Counted from the stretch's first letter, positions 8,725 to 18,584 are shown. The stretch: DNA of 64,000 bases from Chloracidobacterium thermophilum B (GCF_000226295.1 NC_016024.1:1037501-1101500), one strand, 5' to 3'. The notes: a model not told the origin generated them from the sequence alone. A program made the numbers and translations.

Positions 8725-10452
8725 ATGAATGTCGAAACTGCGAGTCTGCTCGAACTCGGCGCTGTGATTGACGGAAAGTACCGGATTGATGCGCTGCTTG
8801 GGCAGGGCGGGATGGGGAAGGTGTTCCGTGTCACCCACCTTCAACTGAAAAAGACCTTTGCGCTGAAGGTGATGCTGTTCGACGTTGTCCGCAACGCCGA
8901 AGAGCGGCAGCACCGGCTGGCGCGCTTCCGGCGCGAGGCAGAAGCGCTGGCCCGGATCAGCCACCCCAACATCGTCATGGTGACGGATTTCGGGACGCTG
9001 GGCGAGGAACAGGTGCCCTACATCGTCATGGAGTTCATCGAGGGGACGACCTTGCGCGAACACTGCCGGGAACTTGGACCGGCACCCATCGAATTTGCCC
9101 TCGAAGTGACGTGCCAAATCTGCGCCGGTCTCCACACGGCGCACACCCAGGGCATCATTCACCGCGACCTGAAACCGGAAAATGTCATCCTGCAAACGTT
9201 GCCCGATGGGACAACCATGGCGCGGGTTCTGGATTTCGGCATTGCCAAACTTGCTCGTGAAGGCGGGGAAAAAAACGAAACCCTCACGCGCGAAAGTCCG
9301 GGAATCGGCTCGCCCGGCACGCCGAAATACATGGCGCCGGAACAAATCCTGGGGCAGCCGAGTGATCCGCGCACGGACGTGTTTGCCATCAACCTCATGC
9401 TCTACGAGATGCTGGCTGGTGCGCCGCCCAGTGTACCGGTCATCCTCGCCGAGCCAAAGCCGCTCTCCGAGCTTCGGCCGGACGTACCGGTTGAACTCGA
9501 CGCCATCATCAGGCGGGGCCTGTCAAAGCTCCCGGAGGAGCGCCAACCCTCAGCGCTGGAGTTGAAACGCGAGCTGGAGGCGCTCGAAAAAACCTTGACC
9601 TTGGAAGCCGCACTGCGCGACCGCACGACGCCGCCGGATGTGCTTACAACAACGCCTGGCTTTTCTCCGGTCACCGGGCAGAACCGTCCGGTACTCCCGA
9701 CGCTTCAGTTGGGGACGCTGTCGCCACCAGCGCGCACGGTGAGCGTGTGGCCCATCGCCCTTGGGTTGCTGCTGCTCGTGGCTGGGGGCGGCTGGTTTTT
9801 CTACCCGCAGATCAGCGCCGCGCTGAGTGGTAAGCCATACCTCTCACCAACGGCACTGCCCGCCGACCTGCAACCCAAGATGGTCGTTGTTCCAGGTGGC
9901 GAGACGCTGATCGGGACCAACCGGGGCGATAAGCTCTCCATCCCGGAGTTCAAAACGACCATTTTGCCCTTTCGGGTGTCGCAGACGCTTGTCAACAACG
10001 CTCAGTATGCGGAGTTCGTCAGGCGGACGAAGCATCGTGCGCCCACGACCTGGAACGGACCGTCACCACCGGTAAGCGATCTGGACAAGCCCGTGACTGG
10101 GGTGAGCTGGAATGACGCCGATGCCTACTGCCGGTGGCTTTCCCAGGAGACCGGTACGCGCTACCGGCTCATCAAGGAGTTTGAATGGGAATACCTGGCG
10201 CGCCAGCGTGACCGCAAGGGCGTCCGGGATTTGCTCGATACTGGTTTTCTGGAGTGGACGGCCGATAGCCTGACGGTCTATCCCGGCGGAAAAGGATTTG
10301 CGCCAAACCCCGACCTGCGTATCTTTCGTGGCCGGGATGACCGTGAAAATCCAAACGAAGGTGTCACCTACCGCTTTCCTCAGAAACCGGACTTTACCAA
10401 CAATCGGCTGGGCTTCCGGGTTGCGGCCGATCCCAAGGGGGGAGGGGAATGA
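8725..10452 (+). CDS. Ser/Thr kinase fused to a formylglycine-generating-enzyme-like domain
   Basis: A 575-residue membrane kinase. Residues about 16-285 are a Hanks-type kinase with glycine loop GQGGMG (26-31), Lys48, the catalytic HRDLKPEN motif with Asp148, DFG, and APE after the activation loop. A single transmembrane segment (about 339-362) follows a linker. Residues about 383-575 look like the FGE-sulfatase/SUMF1 fold: [13 protein letters not shown], then [18 protein letters not shown] and an EFEWEYLA-like segment. Such domains can be catalytic or merely ligand-binding; no conclusion is drawn. ATG 8725 begins just before the kinase fold. It overlaps the next kinase by four bases (ATGA), so the pair should be translationally coupled. 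Confidence 0.88.
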   Translation: MNVETASLLELGAVIDGKYRIDALLGQGGMGKVFRVTHLQLKKTFALKVMLFDVVRNAEERQHRLARFRREAEALARISHPNIVMVTDFGTLGEEQVPYIVMEFIEGTTLREHCRELGPAPIEFALEVTCQICAGLHTAHTQGIIHRDLKPENVILQTLPDGTTMARVLDFGIAKLAREGGEKNETLTRESPGIGSPGTPKYMAPEQILGQPSDPRTDVFAINLMLYEMLAGAPPSVPVILAEPKPLSELRPDVPVELDAIIRRGLSKLPEERQPSALELKRELEALEKTLTLEAALRDRTTPPDVLTTTPGFSPVTGQNRPVLPTLQLGTLSPPARTVSVWPIALGLLLLVAGGGWFFYPQISAALSGKPYLSPTALPADLQPKMVVVPGGETLIGTNRGDKLSIPEFKTTILPFRVSQTLVNNAQYAEFVRRTKHRAPTTWNGPSPPVSDLDKPVTGVSWNDADAYCRWLSQETGTRYRLIKEFEWEYLARQRDRKGVRDLLDTGFLEWTADSLTVYPGGKGFAPNPDLRIFRGRDDRENPNEGVTYRFPQKPDFTNNRLGFRVAADPKGGGE

Positions 10453-11459
10453 TGTCCACGTCGGGCACGGTGGAGTCCTACAAATCCCTCATCGGACAAA
10501 CCCTCAACGACAGCTACCGCGTCGAGAAGATGATCGGAAGTGGGGGGATGGGGGCTGTCTTTCTGGCCACCCACCTGACGCTGGGCAGCCCGGTGGCGAT
10601 CAAGGTGCTTTCCCCGGCGCTGACCTCCGATCCTTCGCTGGTCAAACGTTTTCAGCGCGAGGCCAGGATTGGCGGCCAGCTTACACACCCCAACATCGTC
10701 CGGGTGCAGGACTTTGGCAAGACGCCCGACGGGCTGCTCTTCATGGTCATGGAGTACGTTGCCGGGGAAACCCTGGCAGCCCGGTTGTCCCGGGTCGGGA
10801 AGCTCTCGCTCGAAGAGTGCCTTGCCATTCTGGAGCCGCTGTGTGACGCGCTCGAACTGGCCCACGGCAAAAACCTCCTGCATCGTGACCTCAAACCAGC
10901 CAATGTCCTTGTTGGGGAACTCAACGGCCGCCTCACTGTCAAGCTCCTTGATTTTGGCATCGTCAAGCTGCTCCAGCCTGACGAACAGGTTTCCCAGTTG
11001 ACGGCCGTCGGACAGGTCTTTGGGACGCCCCTCTACATGGCGCCCGAACATCTCATGGGGATGACCCTGACGCCCCAGGCCGACCTCTACAGCCTGGCCG
11101 TCATGACGTATGAACTGCTGACCGGGCAGCCCCCAGTGCAGCACGACGATCTGCGAAAGATGCTGGAGCTGAAAATGAAGCCTCCGCCTTCGGTGACGAC
11201 CTACGTTGCGTCCCTTCCTGCCGGGTTGGATGGCGTCTTTGCCAAAGCACTCCACGCCAATCCCGAACAGCGGTATGCCACGGCTATGGACTTTTTCCGG
11301 GGCTTGCAGTCTGTTTACAAGCAAAAGACCCAGGAAATGCTTTCAGCCGCTTTTGCCAAACAATCCAGTTCGGTGACAGATGAGACCTCGGACACCACAC
11401 GCCCCTCCAAAAGTTGGTTGGGAGGCTGGTGGAACAAGGTCTTTGGCAAGAAATCCTGA
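10449..11459 (+). CDS. Ser/Thr protein kinase, soluble
   Basis: A 336-residue Hanks-type kinase with GSGGMG at residues 30-35, Lys52, HRDLKPAN with catalytic Asp147, DFG and an APE-containing activation segment. Unlike its upstream partner it lacks a transmembrane segment, and it ends in a short polar tail, so it is probably cytosolic. It overlaps the upstream kinase through ATGA, which suggests a two-kinase operon and possible cross-phosphorylation. Its substrate is unknown; FHA and PP2C proteins at 15.7-18.5 kb are candidates by proximity only. Confidence 0.9.
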   Translation: MMSTSGTVESYKSLIGQTLNDSYRVEKMIGSGGMGAVFLATHLTLGSPVAIKVLSPALTSDPSLVKRFQREARIGGQLTHPNIVRVQDFGKTPDGLLFMVMEYVAGETLAARLSRVGKLSLEECLAILEPLCDALELAHGKNLLHRDLKPANVLVGELNGRLTVKLLDFGIVKLLQPDEQVSQLTAVGQVFGTPLYMAPEHLMGMTLTPQADLYSLAVMTYELLTGQPPVQHDDLRKMLELKMKPPPSVTTYVASLPAGLDGVFAKALHANPEQRYATAMDFFRGLQSVYKQKTQEMLSAAFAKQSSSVTDETSDTTRPSKSWLGGWWNKVFGKKS

Positions 11460-11517
11460 GCTTTGACGAAATCTGCCACTGGCAGTCAGGGGCACTGCCT
11501 GCCGATAAGGGGGAAGT

Positions 11518-11961
11518 ATGTTTGAGAAAATACTCTTGGCAACCGATGGCTCTGAGACGGCGTTGAAAGCGGCCCGGGCCGCAGGTGAATTGGCCAGCAA
11601 AACCAACGGCTCCATCACACTGCTGTTTGTGATGGAGCCATTCAATGAAATGGCCTACATCAGCCTGCCCGGTTATGAGTTGGGTATTGACCCGGAAAAG
11701 GTCGCCCGTTTCCAGCGGGAATCCGCCAATGCGGTTCTGGAGCGCACGGCGGAAGTCCTGAAACCGTTTGGCGTGCCCTTTGTCACGCGCTATGAAATCG
11801 GCACTCCTTCCGCGACCATCGTTTCTGTGGCGGAAAACGAAGGGTTCGAGGTCATTGTCGTCGGGAGTCGTGGGCGTGGGCCGATTGCTTCGTTTTTGCT
11901 CGGCAGCGTGTGTGATCGCGTCATGCATCGGGCACACTGCCCGGTGTTGGTCATCAAATAG
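11518..11961 (+). CDS. Universal stress protein, UspA family
   Basis: A 147-residue single-domain Usp. It begins with the typical strand KILLATDGSE, and near the C-terminus has the ATP-binding signature VVGSRGRGPIASFLLGSV followed by CPVLVIK. It probably binds ATP and acts in the cytosol in stress adaptation; partners cannot be deduced. A strong purine-rich ribosome binding site (AAGGGGGAAG) precedes the ATG. It follows the kinase pair by 58 bases; that gap contains a short inverted repeat (11481-11499) too weak to call a terminator. Confidence 0.92.
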   Translation: MFEKILLATDGSETALKAARAAGELASKTNGSITLLFVMEPFNEMAYISLPGYELGIDPEKVARFQRESANAVLERTAEVLKPFGVPFVTRYEIGTPSATIVSVAENEGFEVIVVGSRGRGPIASFLLGSVCDRVMHRAHCPVLVIK

Positions 11962-12033
11962 ACGGCCGTAACCCGGTTGGTTTCACCGTGCCGGATGTGC
12001 GTCGGCAGTGTGTGTGTGGCTGGAAGTCAGCTC

Positions 12034-12990
12034 ATGGTGATTGAGTCTCCGCCGCAATCGAAGTCGTCACCGGTACGGCCGCACGCGCGGACTTACCACC
12101 GGGCCTATCTGAACAACCTGCTGGCCAATCATTTCCATACGCCCCTCGTGGTCATCGAGGCGCCGGCCGGGTACGGCAAGACGACCCTGCTGAGTGCCGT
12201 GACGCATCGCTCCGGGGCACAAGTCGGCTGGTTGGCACTGGATGCTGCCGATGCTGCCCTGAATACCTTCATAGCCAACGTTTGCGCGGCGCTCTACCGC
12301 CTGCCAATCGTGCCCGACTACCAGGTTCTGGATACTCAGGACATTCGTTCGGCTGTCAAGCTTGTGGTGAGCAGCATGCGCGAGTTGGGTATCGAAACCC
12401 TGGTGCTGGACAACTTCGAGCACGTTGCCGATGTCCCGGCCATCAATCAGTTGATTGAGCAGGTGGCGGCTGAGTTGCCGCCGCCTGTGCAGCTCATCAT
12501 TGCAACACAACGTACGCCGATCTTCAAACGTGCCGGTCGCAGCCGGGTGACACGTCTCGATGTCACCGAGTCGGATTTGCGTTTTGACCCGGAAGATGTC
12601 GTTGGTTATTTCGCCCAGGTGGCACGCTATGAGGTTAGCGCCGATGAAGGCGGGCTGATTGTCGAGCGGACGCAGGGACAGGCTGCCGCTGTCAACCTTG
12701 TCTTGCAGGTGGCTTATGGTCTGCCGTCGTATCTGCGCATCAACTTTGAGATGTTGTTGCCTGCTGCCAGCCAGGCGGTGATGGTGTCACTGTTGCGAGA
12801 ATGTCTGCGGCGCGCGCCCGTGGCCTTTGATGAAGCCATTCACCTTCTCAGGAGCGGCGCGGACACGCCAGCGAGCCAGGCACTCTATCAGTTCCTGGCG
12901 GCTGCCAACTGTCTGGTACACACCCTCGATGATGAAGCGCGCACACTGGTCATTCATCCACTGCTGCGGGAGCTTTCCACCCGCCTGTAA
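12034..12990 (+). CDS. MalT/LuxR-type P-loop NTPase domain protein without DNA-binding domain
   Basis: A 318-residue protein matching the N-terminal NTPase half of large MalT-type LuxR regulators. It has Walker A APAGYGKT at residues 43-50, an acidic Walker B-like VLDNFEHV, and an IATQRTP sensor-type stretch. It ends without the TPR-like sensor domain or the C-terminal LuxR helix-turn-helix, so it is either a stand-alone STAND-type switch or a truncated relative. The frame is open upstream from TTG 11977; ATG 12034 was chosen because the conserved region starts soon after. Its last 41 bases overlap the convergent methyltransferase gene. Confidence 0.65.
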   Translation: MVIESPPQSKSSPVRPHARTYHRAYLNNLLANHFHTPLVVIEAPAGYGKTTLLSAVTHRSGAQVGWLALDAADAALNTFIANVCAALYRLPIVPDYQVLDTQDIRSAVKLVVSSMRELGIETLVLDNFEHVADVPAINQLIEQVAAELPPPVQLIIATQRTPIFKRAGRSRVTRLDVTESDLRFDPEDVVGYFAQVARYEVSADEGGLIVERTQGQAAAVNLVLQVAYGLPSYLRINFEMLLPAASQAVMVSLLRECLRRAPVAFDEAIHLLRSGADTPASQALYQFLAAANCLVHTLDDEARTLVIHPLLRELSTRL

Positions 12991-14107
12991 AAGCTGACCG
13001 GGGGGCCGGTAAGCCGGCTGGCAGTTCACTTCCCTTGCTTTGGACAAGCACCTTGAACCGGTCGCCAAAGCCCCCCGGTACGAGAAAGTGCTTGAGTGCC
13101 AGACGTTCCTGGAGCGCTTCCCGTCCAAGTTCCGGCCGGGTTGCGGCAGCGAGCCGGTCAAGCAGCCCAAGCTGGATGAGGTAGTCGGCCTGCCGCGTCA
13201 ACTGTACGCATCGCAAACCGTGGCGGATACCGTGGTTGACCAGCGCCGAAAAGTTAACGTCGGCGGTGAGGTCCTGTTGGCCGGGAGTGGCCAGGAGGTC
13301 TTCAGCGAGGCGATGGCGCGTGAAGCCCCGGATGGTGCCGGTTAGCCGCCCTGACAGATGGGGGCCTGTGTCACCGTAGTCAATGGTGATGAGATAGCCC
13401 CGCCCCAAGGCTGCGGCGGCCCTGGTGAGCCAGTCCAAAGCGTCCAGCGCGACTTCGCACTGCTCATCTTCAGCAAGCTCGATTTCACCCAAGGCCAAGT
13501 AAGCCATGAAGTCCTGGGGGCGGGTGGGCGTTCCCCAGACGAGACAGAGCTGATCCTGGCTGACTGACACCAGCCCTTCGAGATGTTGTCCCCGGCGGCA
13601 GGTGAGCAGGTGAACCGGCAGGGCATCCACAAGTTCATTCGAGAAGATCAGTCCGGTGACAGGAGTGCCTGACAGCTCATCCAGCGTCTGCCACCTGACC
13701 TGTTCCCGGAAAGCCGCCAGCCGTGCCGCCTGGGCGGCCCGCATGGCGGGGCTGTGTTCGTCAATGACATAACGCAGGTAGTGCAGGATGTGGGGCGCGT
13801 CCGTCGCCAGCGCCGTCAGAATGTCGGCTGCCAGGTCGCCCGTACCAGCGCCGCATTCGACGACCGTGAAATCCCCCGGCTGCCCCAGGGCCTGCCAGAT
13901 GGCCTGTATCTGGCACGCCAGCAGTTTGCCGAAATGGCCCGCAATGCTGCTGGAGGTGTAGAAGTCGCCAGCGCGTCCGATGCGGTGGCTGGCGGTGGTG
14001 TAGTAACCGTCTGCCGGATCGTAGAGCGCCAGCGCCATGAAGTCACGAAAGGGCAGGGGGCCGTGATGGATAATACGGTCACGAATGAGGGCTTCCAGGC
14101 GGTTCAT
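12950..14107 (-). CDS. MidA/NDUFAF7-family SAM-dependent methyltransferase
   Basis: A 385-residue class I methyltransferase of the DUF185 family, related to the mitochondrial complex I assembly factor NDUFAF7, which methylates an arginine. Family features are the N-terminal PLPFRDFMALALYDPADGYY, then GDFYTSSSIAGHFG, the SAM loop VVECGAGTGD (residues about 83-91), and FSNELVDALPVHL. Whether the bacterial protein modifies NADH dehydrogenase is inference. Its start is 13 bases from the stop of tyrS, so the two are probably co-transcribed. Its 3' end overlaps the convergent NTPase gene by 41 bases. Confidence 0.85.
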   Translation of the reverse strand: MNRLEALIRDRIIHHGPLPFRDFMALALYDPADGYYTTASHRIGRAGDFYTSSSIAGHFGKLLACQIQAIWQALGQPGDFTVVECGAGTGDLAADILTALATDAPHILHYLRYVIDEHSPAMRAAQAARLAAFREQVRWQTLDELSGTPVTGLIFSNELVDALPVHLLTCRRGQHLEGLVSVSQDQLCLVWGTPTRPQDFMAYLALGEIELAEDEQCEVALDALDWLTRAAAALGRGYLITIDYGDTGPHLSGRLTGTIRGFTRHRLAEDLLATPGQQDLTADVNFSALVNHGIRHGLRCVQLTRQADYLIQLGLLDRLAAATRPELGREALQERLALKHFLVPGGFGDRFKVLVQSKGSELPAGLPAPRSAFTGGWKAPAAVDE

Positions 14108-14119
14108 CGTCGTGTCCGG

Positions 14120-15400
14120 TTAGGGTGTACCCACCACCCGCAGCAGGTGATACGTACGCGCCCCTTTGCGCAGAACGCCATACTGCCCGCCAATCAGCCG
14201 TTCGCGGGTAATACGGGCGTGGACGGACTCGACCCGCTGGTTGTTGAAGTACAGTCCGCCCCCTTCGATAAGACGGCGCGCTTCGCTCTTTGAGCTGACC
14301 AGCCTGGCGGCTACAGCCAGATCGGATGGCAGTGCACCGTCGTCGGCAAACAGCGCCGCCGGGACCTCAGTTGAAGGTGCATCGTGAAAGACGGCAAGCA
14401 GGGTGTCCGCATCAATGTCCGTGATGGGATCCCCGCCGAACAGGATGTTGGTGGCCGCCAGCGCCGTCCGCAGGCCGGCTGCGCCGTGGACAAATTCCGT
14501 GACGGCTGCTGCCAGCGAACGTTGGGCCTCCCGTTTTTCCGGCGCTGTCGCCACGGCCGCTTCCAGGTCGGCTATCTCTGCAGCCGACAGAAACGTGAAA
14601 GCTTTCAGGTAGTTGATGACACTGGCATCTTCGGTGTTGAACCAGAACTGGTAAAACTCATACGGGGATGTGCGGTCATCGGTCAGCCACACGGCACCCT
14701 GTTCGGTTTTGCCGAACTTCGTGCCATCGGCCTTGGTGATGAGGGGCATGGTCAGCCCGTGGACGCTGCTTCCGCGCAGGCGACGGATGAGTTCAATGCC
14801 GGCCGTGATGTTGCCCCACTGGTCGCTGCCGCCGATTTGCAGGGTGCAGTCATAGCGGTCGTACAGTTCGAGATAGTCGCGTGCCTGAAGCAGCATGTAG
14901 CTGAACTCGGTGTAGGAGATTCCTGTCTCCAGGCGACGCCGGACAGATTCCTTGCCCAGCATCATGTTGATGGAGAAATGCTTGCCGGTTTCGCGGAGAA
15001 ACGTCAGCAGCGGCAGGTGGCCGAGCCATTCCAGGTTGTTGACGAGGCAGGCGGCATTGGTGCCGGAGAAGTCAAGGAACCGGGATAGAAGGCGTTCAAT
15101 AGCCTGCACGTTGGCCGCAATGGTGTCTGCATCCAGAAGCGGGCGTTCGGCCGTCTTGCCGCTGGGGTCGCCGATGAGACCTGTGCCACCGCCGGCCAGC
15201 GCTATGGGGCGGTGGCCGGCGCGCTGAAAGCGCACCAAGGTCAGAAGCGGCAGAAGATTGCCGACGTGCAGGCTGGGTGCCGTCGGGTCAAAGCCGGCAT
15301 AGACAGTGAGGGGGTGGTGCTCCGTCAGGTGCCGGGGGAGATCGGGCGTGTAGTCTTGAACCAGTTGCCGCCAGGTCAGTTCATCGAAAAGTGTCATCAT
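14120..15400 (-). CDS. tyrS: Tyrosine-tRNA ligase
   Basis: A 426-residue class I aminoacyl-tRNA synthetase charging tRNA-Tyr. The HIGH-type motif appears as HVGN at residues 45-48, the tyrosine-recognition region as QIGGSDQWGNI, and the KMSKS loop as KFGKT (228-232), the form typical of bacterial TyrRS. The C-terminus has an S4-like RNA-binding domain (RRLIEGGGLYFNNQRV). Length and domain order are normal. ATGs at 15400 and 15397 are both possible. It heads a probable operon with the MidA-like gene and diverges from the FHA protein across a 279-base gap. Confidence 0.97.
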   Translation of the reverse strand: MMTLFDELTWRQLVQDYTPDLPRHLTEHHPLTVYAGFDPTAPSLHVGNLLPLLTLVRFQRAGHRPIALAGGGTGLIGDPSGKTAERPLLDADTIAANVQAIERLLSRFLDFSGTNAACLVNNLEWLGHLPLLTFLRETGKHFSINMMLGKESVRRRLETGISYTEFSYMLLQARDYLELYDRYDCTLQIGGSDQWGNITAGIELIRRLRGSSVHGLTMPLITKADGTKFGKTEQGAVWLTDDRTSPYEFYQFWFNTEDASVINYLKAFTFLSAAEIADLEAAVATAPEKREAQRSLAAAVTEFVHGAAGLRTALAATNILFGGDPITDIDADTLLAVFHDAPSTEVPAALFADDGALPSDLAVAARLVSSKSEARRLIEGGGLYFNNQRVESVHARITRERLIGGQYGVLRKGARTYHLLRVVGTP

Positions 15401-15679
15401 TGGGTTCAGAAAAACTTCTTGTGGCCAGGTTCACTGGCGAGTGAGCATAATCAGGGATCGGCTCCAGTCAGCCGGTAGGTCTGTTGCCCAGAGGCATACT
15501 TTTCGGCTTGTTTTGCCGATTTGAGCGTATGTATAGTCCATCCCACGGGGAGATTCAGGGAAACACACGCTTGGGGAAAGCAAGAGCTTGCCGAGGTGGT
15601 GTATCATATCGCTGGCCATCCGTCAGGTTTTTACTCCGAACCAACTGACCGAGATATTTTGAGACTGTGTGAGACGAGC

Positions 15680-16609
15680 ATGACACTCAACACTACGGGC
15701 GAAATAGCCTGCTCTGTATGTGGCGCATCAAATGCTGCGGACTGGTTGTATTGCCAGCAATGTGGCTCTCCATTGAAATCTGAGCCGGCTTCCGTAGCGC
15801 GCTCGGCTTCTCCAAGCAGCGGAAAGCCGGGGGAACCTCCGGTTGATATTCCGCCGACGCTTGTGGCGCCACCGGTTGTTCCGCCGACTGTGGTTGCCCA
15901 GCCAGCGGTACCGCCGCCCGTGCCGCCGACAGTCGTGGCCCAGCCGGTTGTTCCGCCGACTGTGGTTGCCCAACCAGCGGTACCGCCACCCGTGCCGCCA
16001 ACCGTAGTGGCTCAACCGTCTGTATCCACGCCCGTGCCGCCGACAGTCGTAGCCCAGCCGGTTGTTCCGCCGACTGTGGTTGCCCAACCAGCGGTACCGC
16101 CGCCTGTGCCGCCAACCGTAGTGGCTCAACCGTCGGTGCCCCCGCCTGTGCCACCCACGGTCATCGCGCGTTCCCCGGCAGCCGGTGGCGCGGCTGATAC
16201 GGTTGTCTGTGACCAGTGCGGCAAAATCAATCCGGCGACCAACAGTTTCTGTGCTGGCTGTGGAGCACCTTTGCCCTCTCCGCTGATGAAGACCATCGTC
16301 CGTACGTCGGAACGCCCCCCAACGCGGGTAGCGCGTCTGTGTCTCATCCAGGAAGGCGGCGGAGACGGGGAAGTTTATGAAATCAAGGGGGATGAGCTGA
16401 CGATTGGACGCAACTCAGGCGATATCCGATTTCCGCATGATGGCTACATGTCCGGCCGGCATGCCCGCATCATTCGCCGTGGCGATGAATTTATTCTTCA
16501 GGATGACAACTCGCGCAACGGCACGTTCAAGAAAATTGACGGCCCCGTGACACTTAAGTCCGGTGACATCCTGCTGATCGGAAAACAGTTGTTTCGCTTT
16601 GAGGTGTAG
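15680..16609 (+). CDS. Zinc-ribbon, proline-rich repeat and FHA-domain protein
   Basis: About 309 residues. A first zinc ribbon (Cys11, Cys14, Cys25, Cys28) is followed by a long low-complexity region built from VPPTVVAQP and AVPPP units. A second ribbon (CDQC, then CAGC) leads to a C-terminal FHA domain with GRNSGDIRF, SGRHARI and DDNSRNGTF. FHA domains bind phosphothreonine, so this is likely a reader of the local Ser/Thr kinases. ATG 15680 precedes the first ribbon; the frame is open further upstream to 15521 but without family resemblance. A PP2C phosphatase follows 80 bases later. Confidence 0.85.
   Translation: MTLNTTGEIACSVCGASNAADWLYCQQCGSPLKSEPASVARSASPSSGKPGEPPVDIPPTLVAPPVVPPTVVAQPAVPPPVPPTVVAQPVVPPTVVAQPAVPPPVPPTVVAQPSVSTPVPPTVVAQPVVPPTVVAQPAVPPPVPPTVVAQPSVPPPVPPTVIARSPAAGGAADTVVCDQCGKINPATNSFCAGCGAPLPSPLMKTIVRTSERPPTRVARLCLIQEGGGDGEVYEIKGDELTIGRNSGDIRFPHDGYMSGRHARIIRRGDEFILQDDNSRNGTFKKIDGPVTLKSGDILLIGKQLFRFEV
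15868..16170 (+). repeat. Coding tandem repeat (VPPTVVAQP / AVPPP units)
   Basis: Repeats of roughly 33 to 69 bases encode alternating VPPTVVAQP and AVPPPVPP units within the FHA protein. Copies are nearly identical at DNA level, including synonymous positions, which implies recent expansion or slippage. Copy number is likely to vary between strains. Confidence 0.85.
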
Positions 16610-16689
16610 GGTGCCAAAATGCGGGACTATCCTGGTGTGGCAGTAGCAACCTAAAGGCCTGCGGGATTTTTCAGCCTTGTGAGGGGTGA

Positions 16690-18474
16690 GTGGCGGCTTC
16701 TGTATCCAGTCGGACAGAAACGTGGGTCTCGATTTCAGTGCGCACGGATATTGGCCTGCGGCGGACTGGAAACGAAGACAATCTTCAGGTGGTTGATTTG
16801 ACCAATCAACGGCTTGGTTTGGCGGGCCGTGATTCATCCCTGTCTCCTGAAGTGGCGCAGCACCGGCTGGGTAAGCTGGGCACTCTGCTGATTGTCAGTG
16901 ACGGAATGGGCGGCGCGGCCGCCGGGGAAGTCGCCAGTGAAATGGCGGTGGACATTGTCGCCCGTGAAATGCTGCGCCAGGTACACGCGGGTGTGCCCTC
17001 ACGCGAAGCCATGCGCAGGGCGGCCGATAGAGCCAACGCGGCCATCTGGGAGCGATCGCAGAATGAAAGCGCCATCCGCGGGCTGGGGGCAACGCTCACG
17101 GCTGTTCACTTGTGTGGGCAGGAGGCGACGGTCTCACAGGTCGGAGACTCACGGGCATATCTCATTCGTGAGGGGACGATTCGGCAGCTTACAGAAGACC
17201 AATCCTGGGCCAATGCTGTCAAAAAGTCCGGTGTCAGTCAGGTAGTCAATGTCCCAAACAACATCATCCTGCAGGCACTTGGCACCCAACAGGTGGTCAA
17301 CACGGAAATCACCACAGAAGTCATTCACCCGAACGACATCTTGCTGCTGTGCAGTGATGGCCTTTCCAACAAGGTCGAGGAGCACGAACTGTTGAGTTAT
17401 GTCGTTACCTCCAGTTCACTCGACGCTGCGGCTGAAGCCTTGGTCAAGCTGGCTAATGACCGGGGCGGTGAAGACAACATCACCGTGGTGATTGCACGAC
17501 TTTCCACTGTGGATGATCCCGATACCATCTCGGCATCCCGTGCGACCCAACTTCTGGTTTCTGAACCATCAGGGGAGAATGTGATGCCGGTTGGTGTTGG
17601 CCGTGCCACTTCTGACCTGCCTAGCGGGCACCCAACGCTTGCCAATTTCACGGTCACAACCGAGAGTAACCGCACGACAACGACGACGGCGCATCCAACC
17701 ACCGGCCCCGCCGCCAGCACCTCAGCGGACCGATGGCCGTCCCTGCCGGCATCGGAGTTGCCATCGTCACCCACCGCGTCGGCTGTGGAAACGCCGGCGT
17801 CACCGACGATGCCTTCGCCCCAAAGTTTGTCAAGGAACGGCAAGCTCTTTGTCCTGTTGGCGCTGGCGGCCGTGGGAGTGATTATCTTGGCTGGTGTTGC
17901 AGCCATGATTTGGGTCTTGCAGTCGCGGGCCGAGAAAGAGCGGACTGGCAGGACAGAACCACGGCCACATCCGGTGCTGGCACCCATCGGTTTGCCATCG
18001 GCTACGCCGGAGACGCCACCACTGACTCCGCCGTCAGTGGAATCGGGCGGTGCCGATGGGATTGGACGGGCTGATGGCCTATCGTTGGATGACGTCGAGA
18101 AAGAACTGGACCAGATCGAGCAGCAGGTGCGGAGTGTCGAACGTCGGCTTGACCAAATCGCAGGCCAGGATGCTGAGCGTCAAAACTGCAAGAAGAGAGG
18201 CGAGCAACTGGCTGCGCTCAAAGAAGCGCTGAAGCGTCACCGCCAGAAGCAGGCCAGAGCGGATGATCCTTCTGTGAATGACATTCAAAAAGAGATGCAA
18301 GCTATCGCACAGTGGCTTGATACGTTGCCTGCGTCGCTCCGTGAAATGAAAACACCCGATAACAAGTTGCCGTCGCCTCCCGGCACCCGTCCGGTTGACG
18401 AACTCCGGCGCACGGTCGAACGAACGGTTGAAGGGCTGACAAACAACGCCTCGCAGTTCATCCGGCATCCCTGA
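16690..18474 (+). CDS. PP2C-family protein phosphatase with transmembrane segment and coiled-coil tail
   Basis: A 594-residue protein starting at GTG 16690 with a close GAGGGG. Residues about 12-275 form a PP2C (PPM) Ser/Thr phosphatase with metal-binding motifs RRTGNEDN, SDGMGGAAAGE, VGDSRAY, LLLCSDGLSNKV and RGGEDNITVV. A Thr/Pro-rich linker leads to one transmembrane segment (about 395-420, rich in Leu, Val and Ala). An outer region of about 150 residues follows with strong heptad character (ELDQIEQQVRSVERRL), probably a coiled coil. It presumably reverses phosphorylation by the kinases at 8.7-11.5 kb and works with the adjacent FHA protein. Confidence 0.9.
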   Translation: MAASVSSRTETWVSISVRTDIGLRRTGNEDNLQVVDLTNQRLGLAGRDSSLSPEVAQHRLGKLGTLLIVSDGMGGAAAGEVASEMAVDIVAREMLRQVHAGVPSREAMRRAADRANAAIWERSQNESAIRGLGATLTAVHLCGQEATVSQVGDSRAYLIREGTIRQLTEDQSWANAVKKSGVSQVVNVPNNIILQALGTQQVVNTEITTEVIHPNDILLLCSDGLSNKVEEHELLSYVVTSSSLDAAAEALVKLANDRGGEDNITVVIARLSTVDDPDTISASRATQLLVSEPSGENVMPVGVGRATSDLPSGHPTLANFTVTTESNRTTTTTAHPTTGPAASTSADRWPSLPASELPSSPTASAVETPASPTMPSPQSLSRNGKLFVLLALAAVGVIILAGVAAMIWVLQSRAEKERTGRTEPRPHPVLAPIGLPSATPETPPLTPPSVESGGADGIGRADGLSLDDVEKELDQIEQQVRSVERRLDQIAGQDAERQNCKKRGEQLAALKEALKRHRQKQARADDPSVNDIQKEMQAIAQWLDTLPASLREMKTPDNKLPSPPGTRPVDELRRTVERTVEGLTNNASQFIRHP

Positions 18475-18550
18475 AGCCCCGAACCCGGTTGACACTGGCA
18501 GAAGCTATTGATTGCGCTGGTGGTCCTTGGGTTGGCATCGGAAGCGCAAC

Positions 18551-18584
18551 TCCAATGGCCGGACGGCTCCAATGGCCGGACGGC
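18551..18584. repeat. 17-bp perfect tandem duplication
   Basis: TCCAATGGCCGGACGGC occurs twice head to tail in the intergenic gap between the PP2C gene and the metallophosphoesterase gene. No function is evident; it may be a slippage product. Confidence 0.8.

Noticed and set aside
11481-11499. Inverted repeat GGCAGT/ACTGCC after the kinase pair
   Set aside because: A six-base stem without a U-tract is too weak for a terminator, and the stress gene follows closely.
15868-16170. Possible CRISPR-like array
   Set aside because: The repeats are in frame, code for proline-rich units and have no unique spacers; no cas gene is near.
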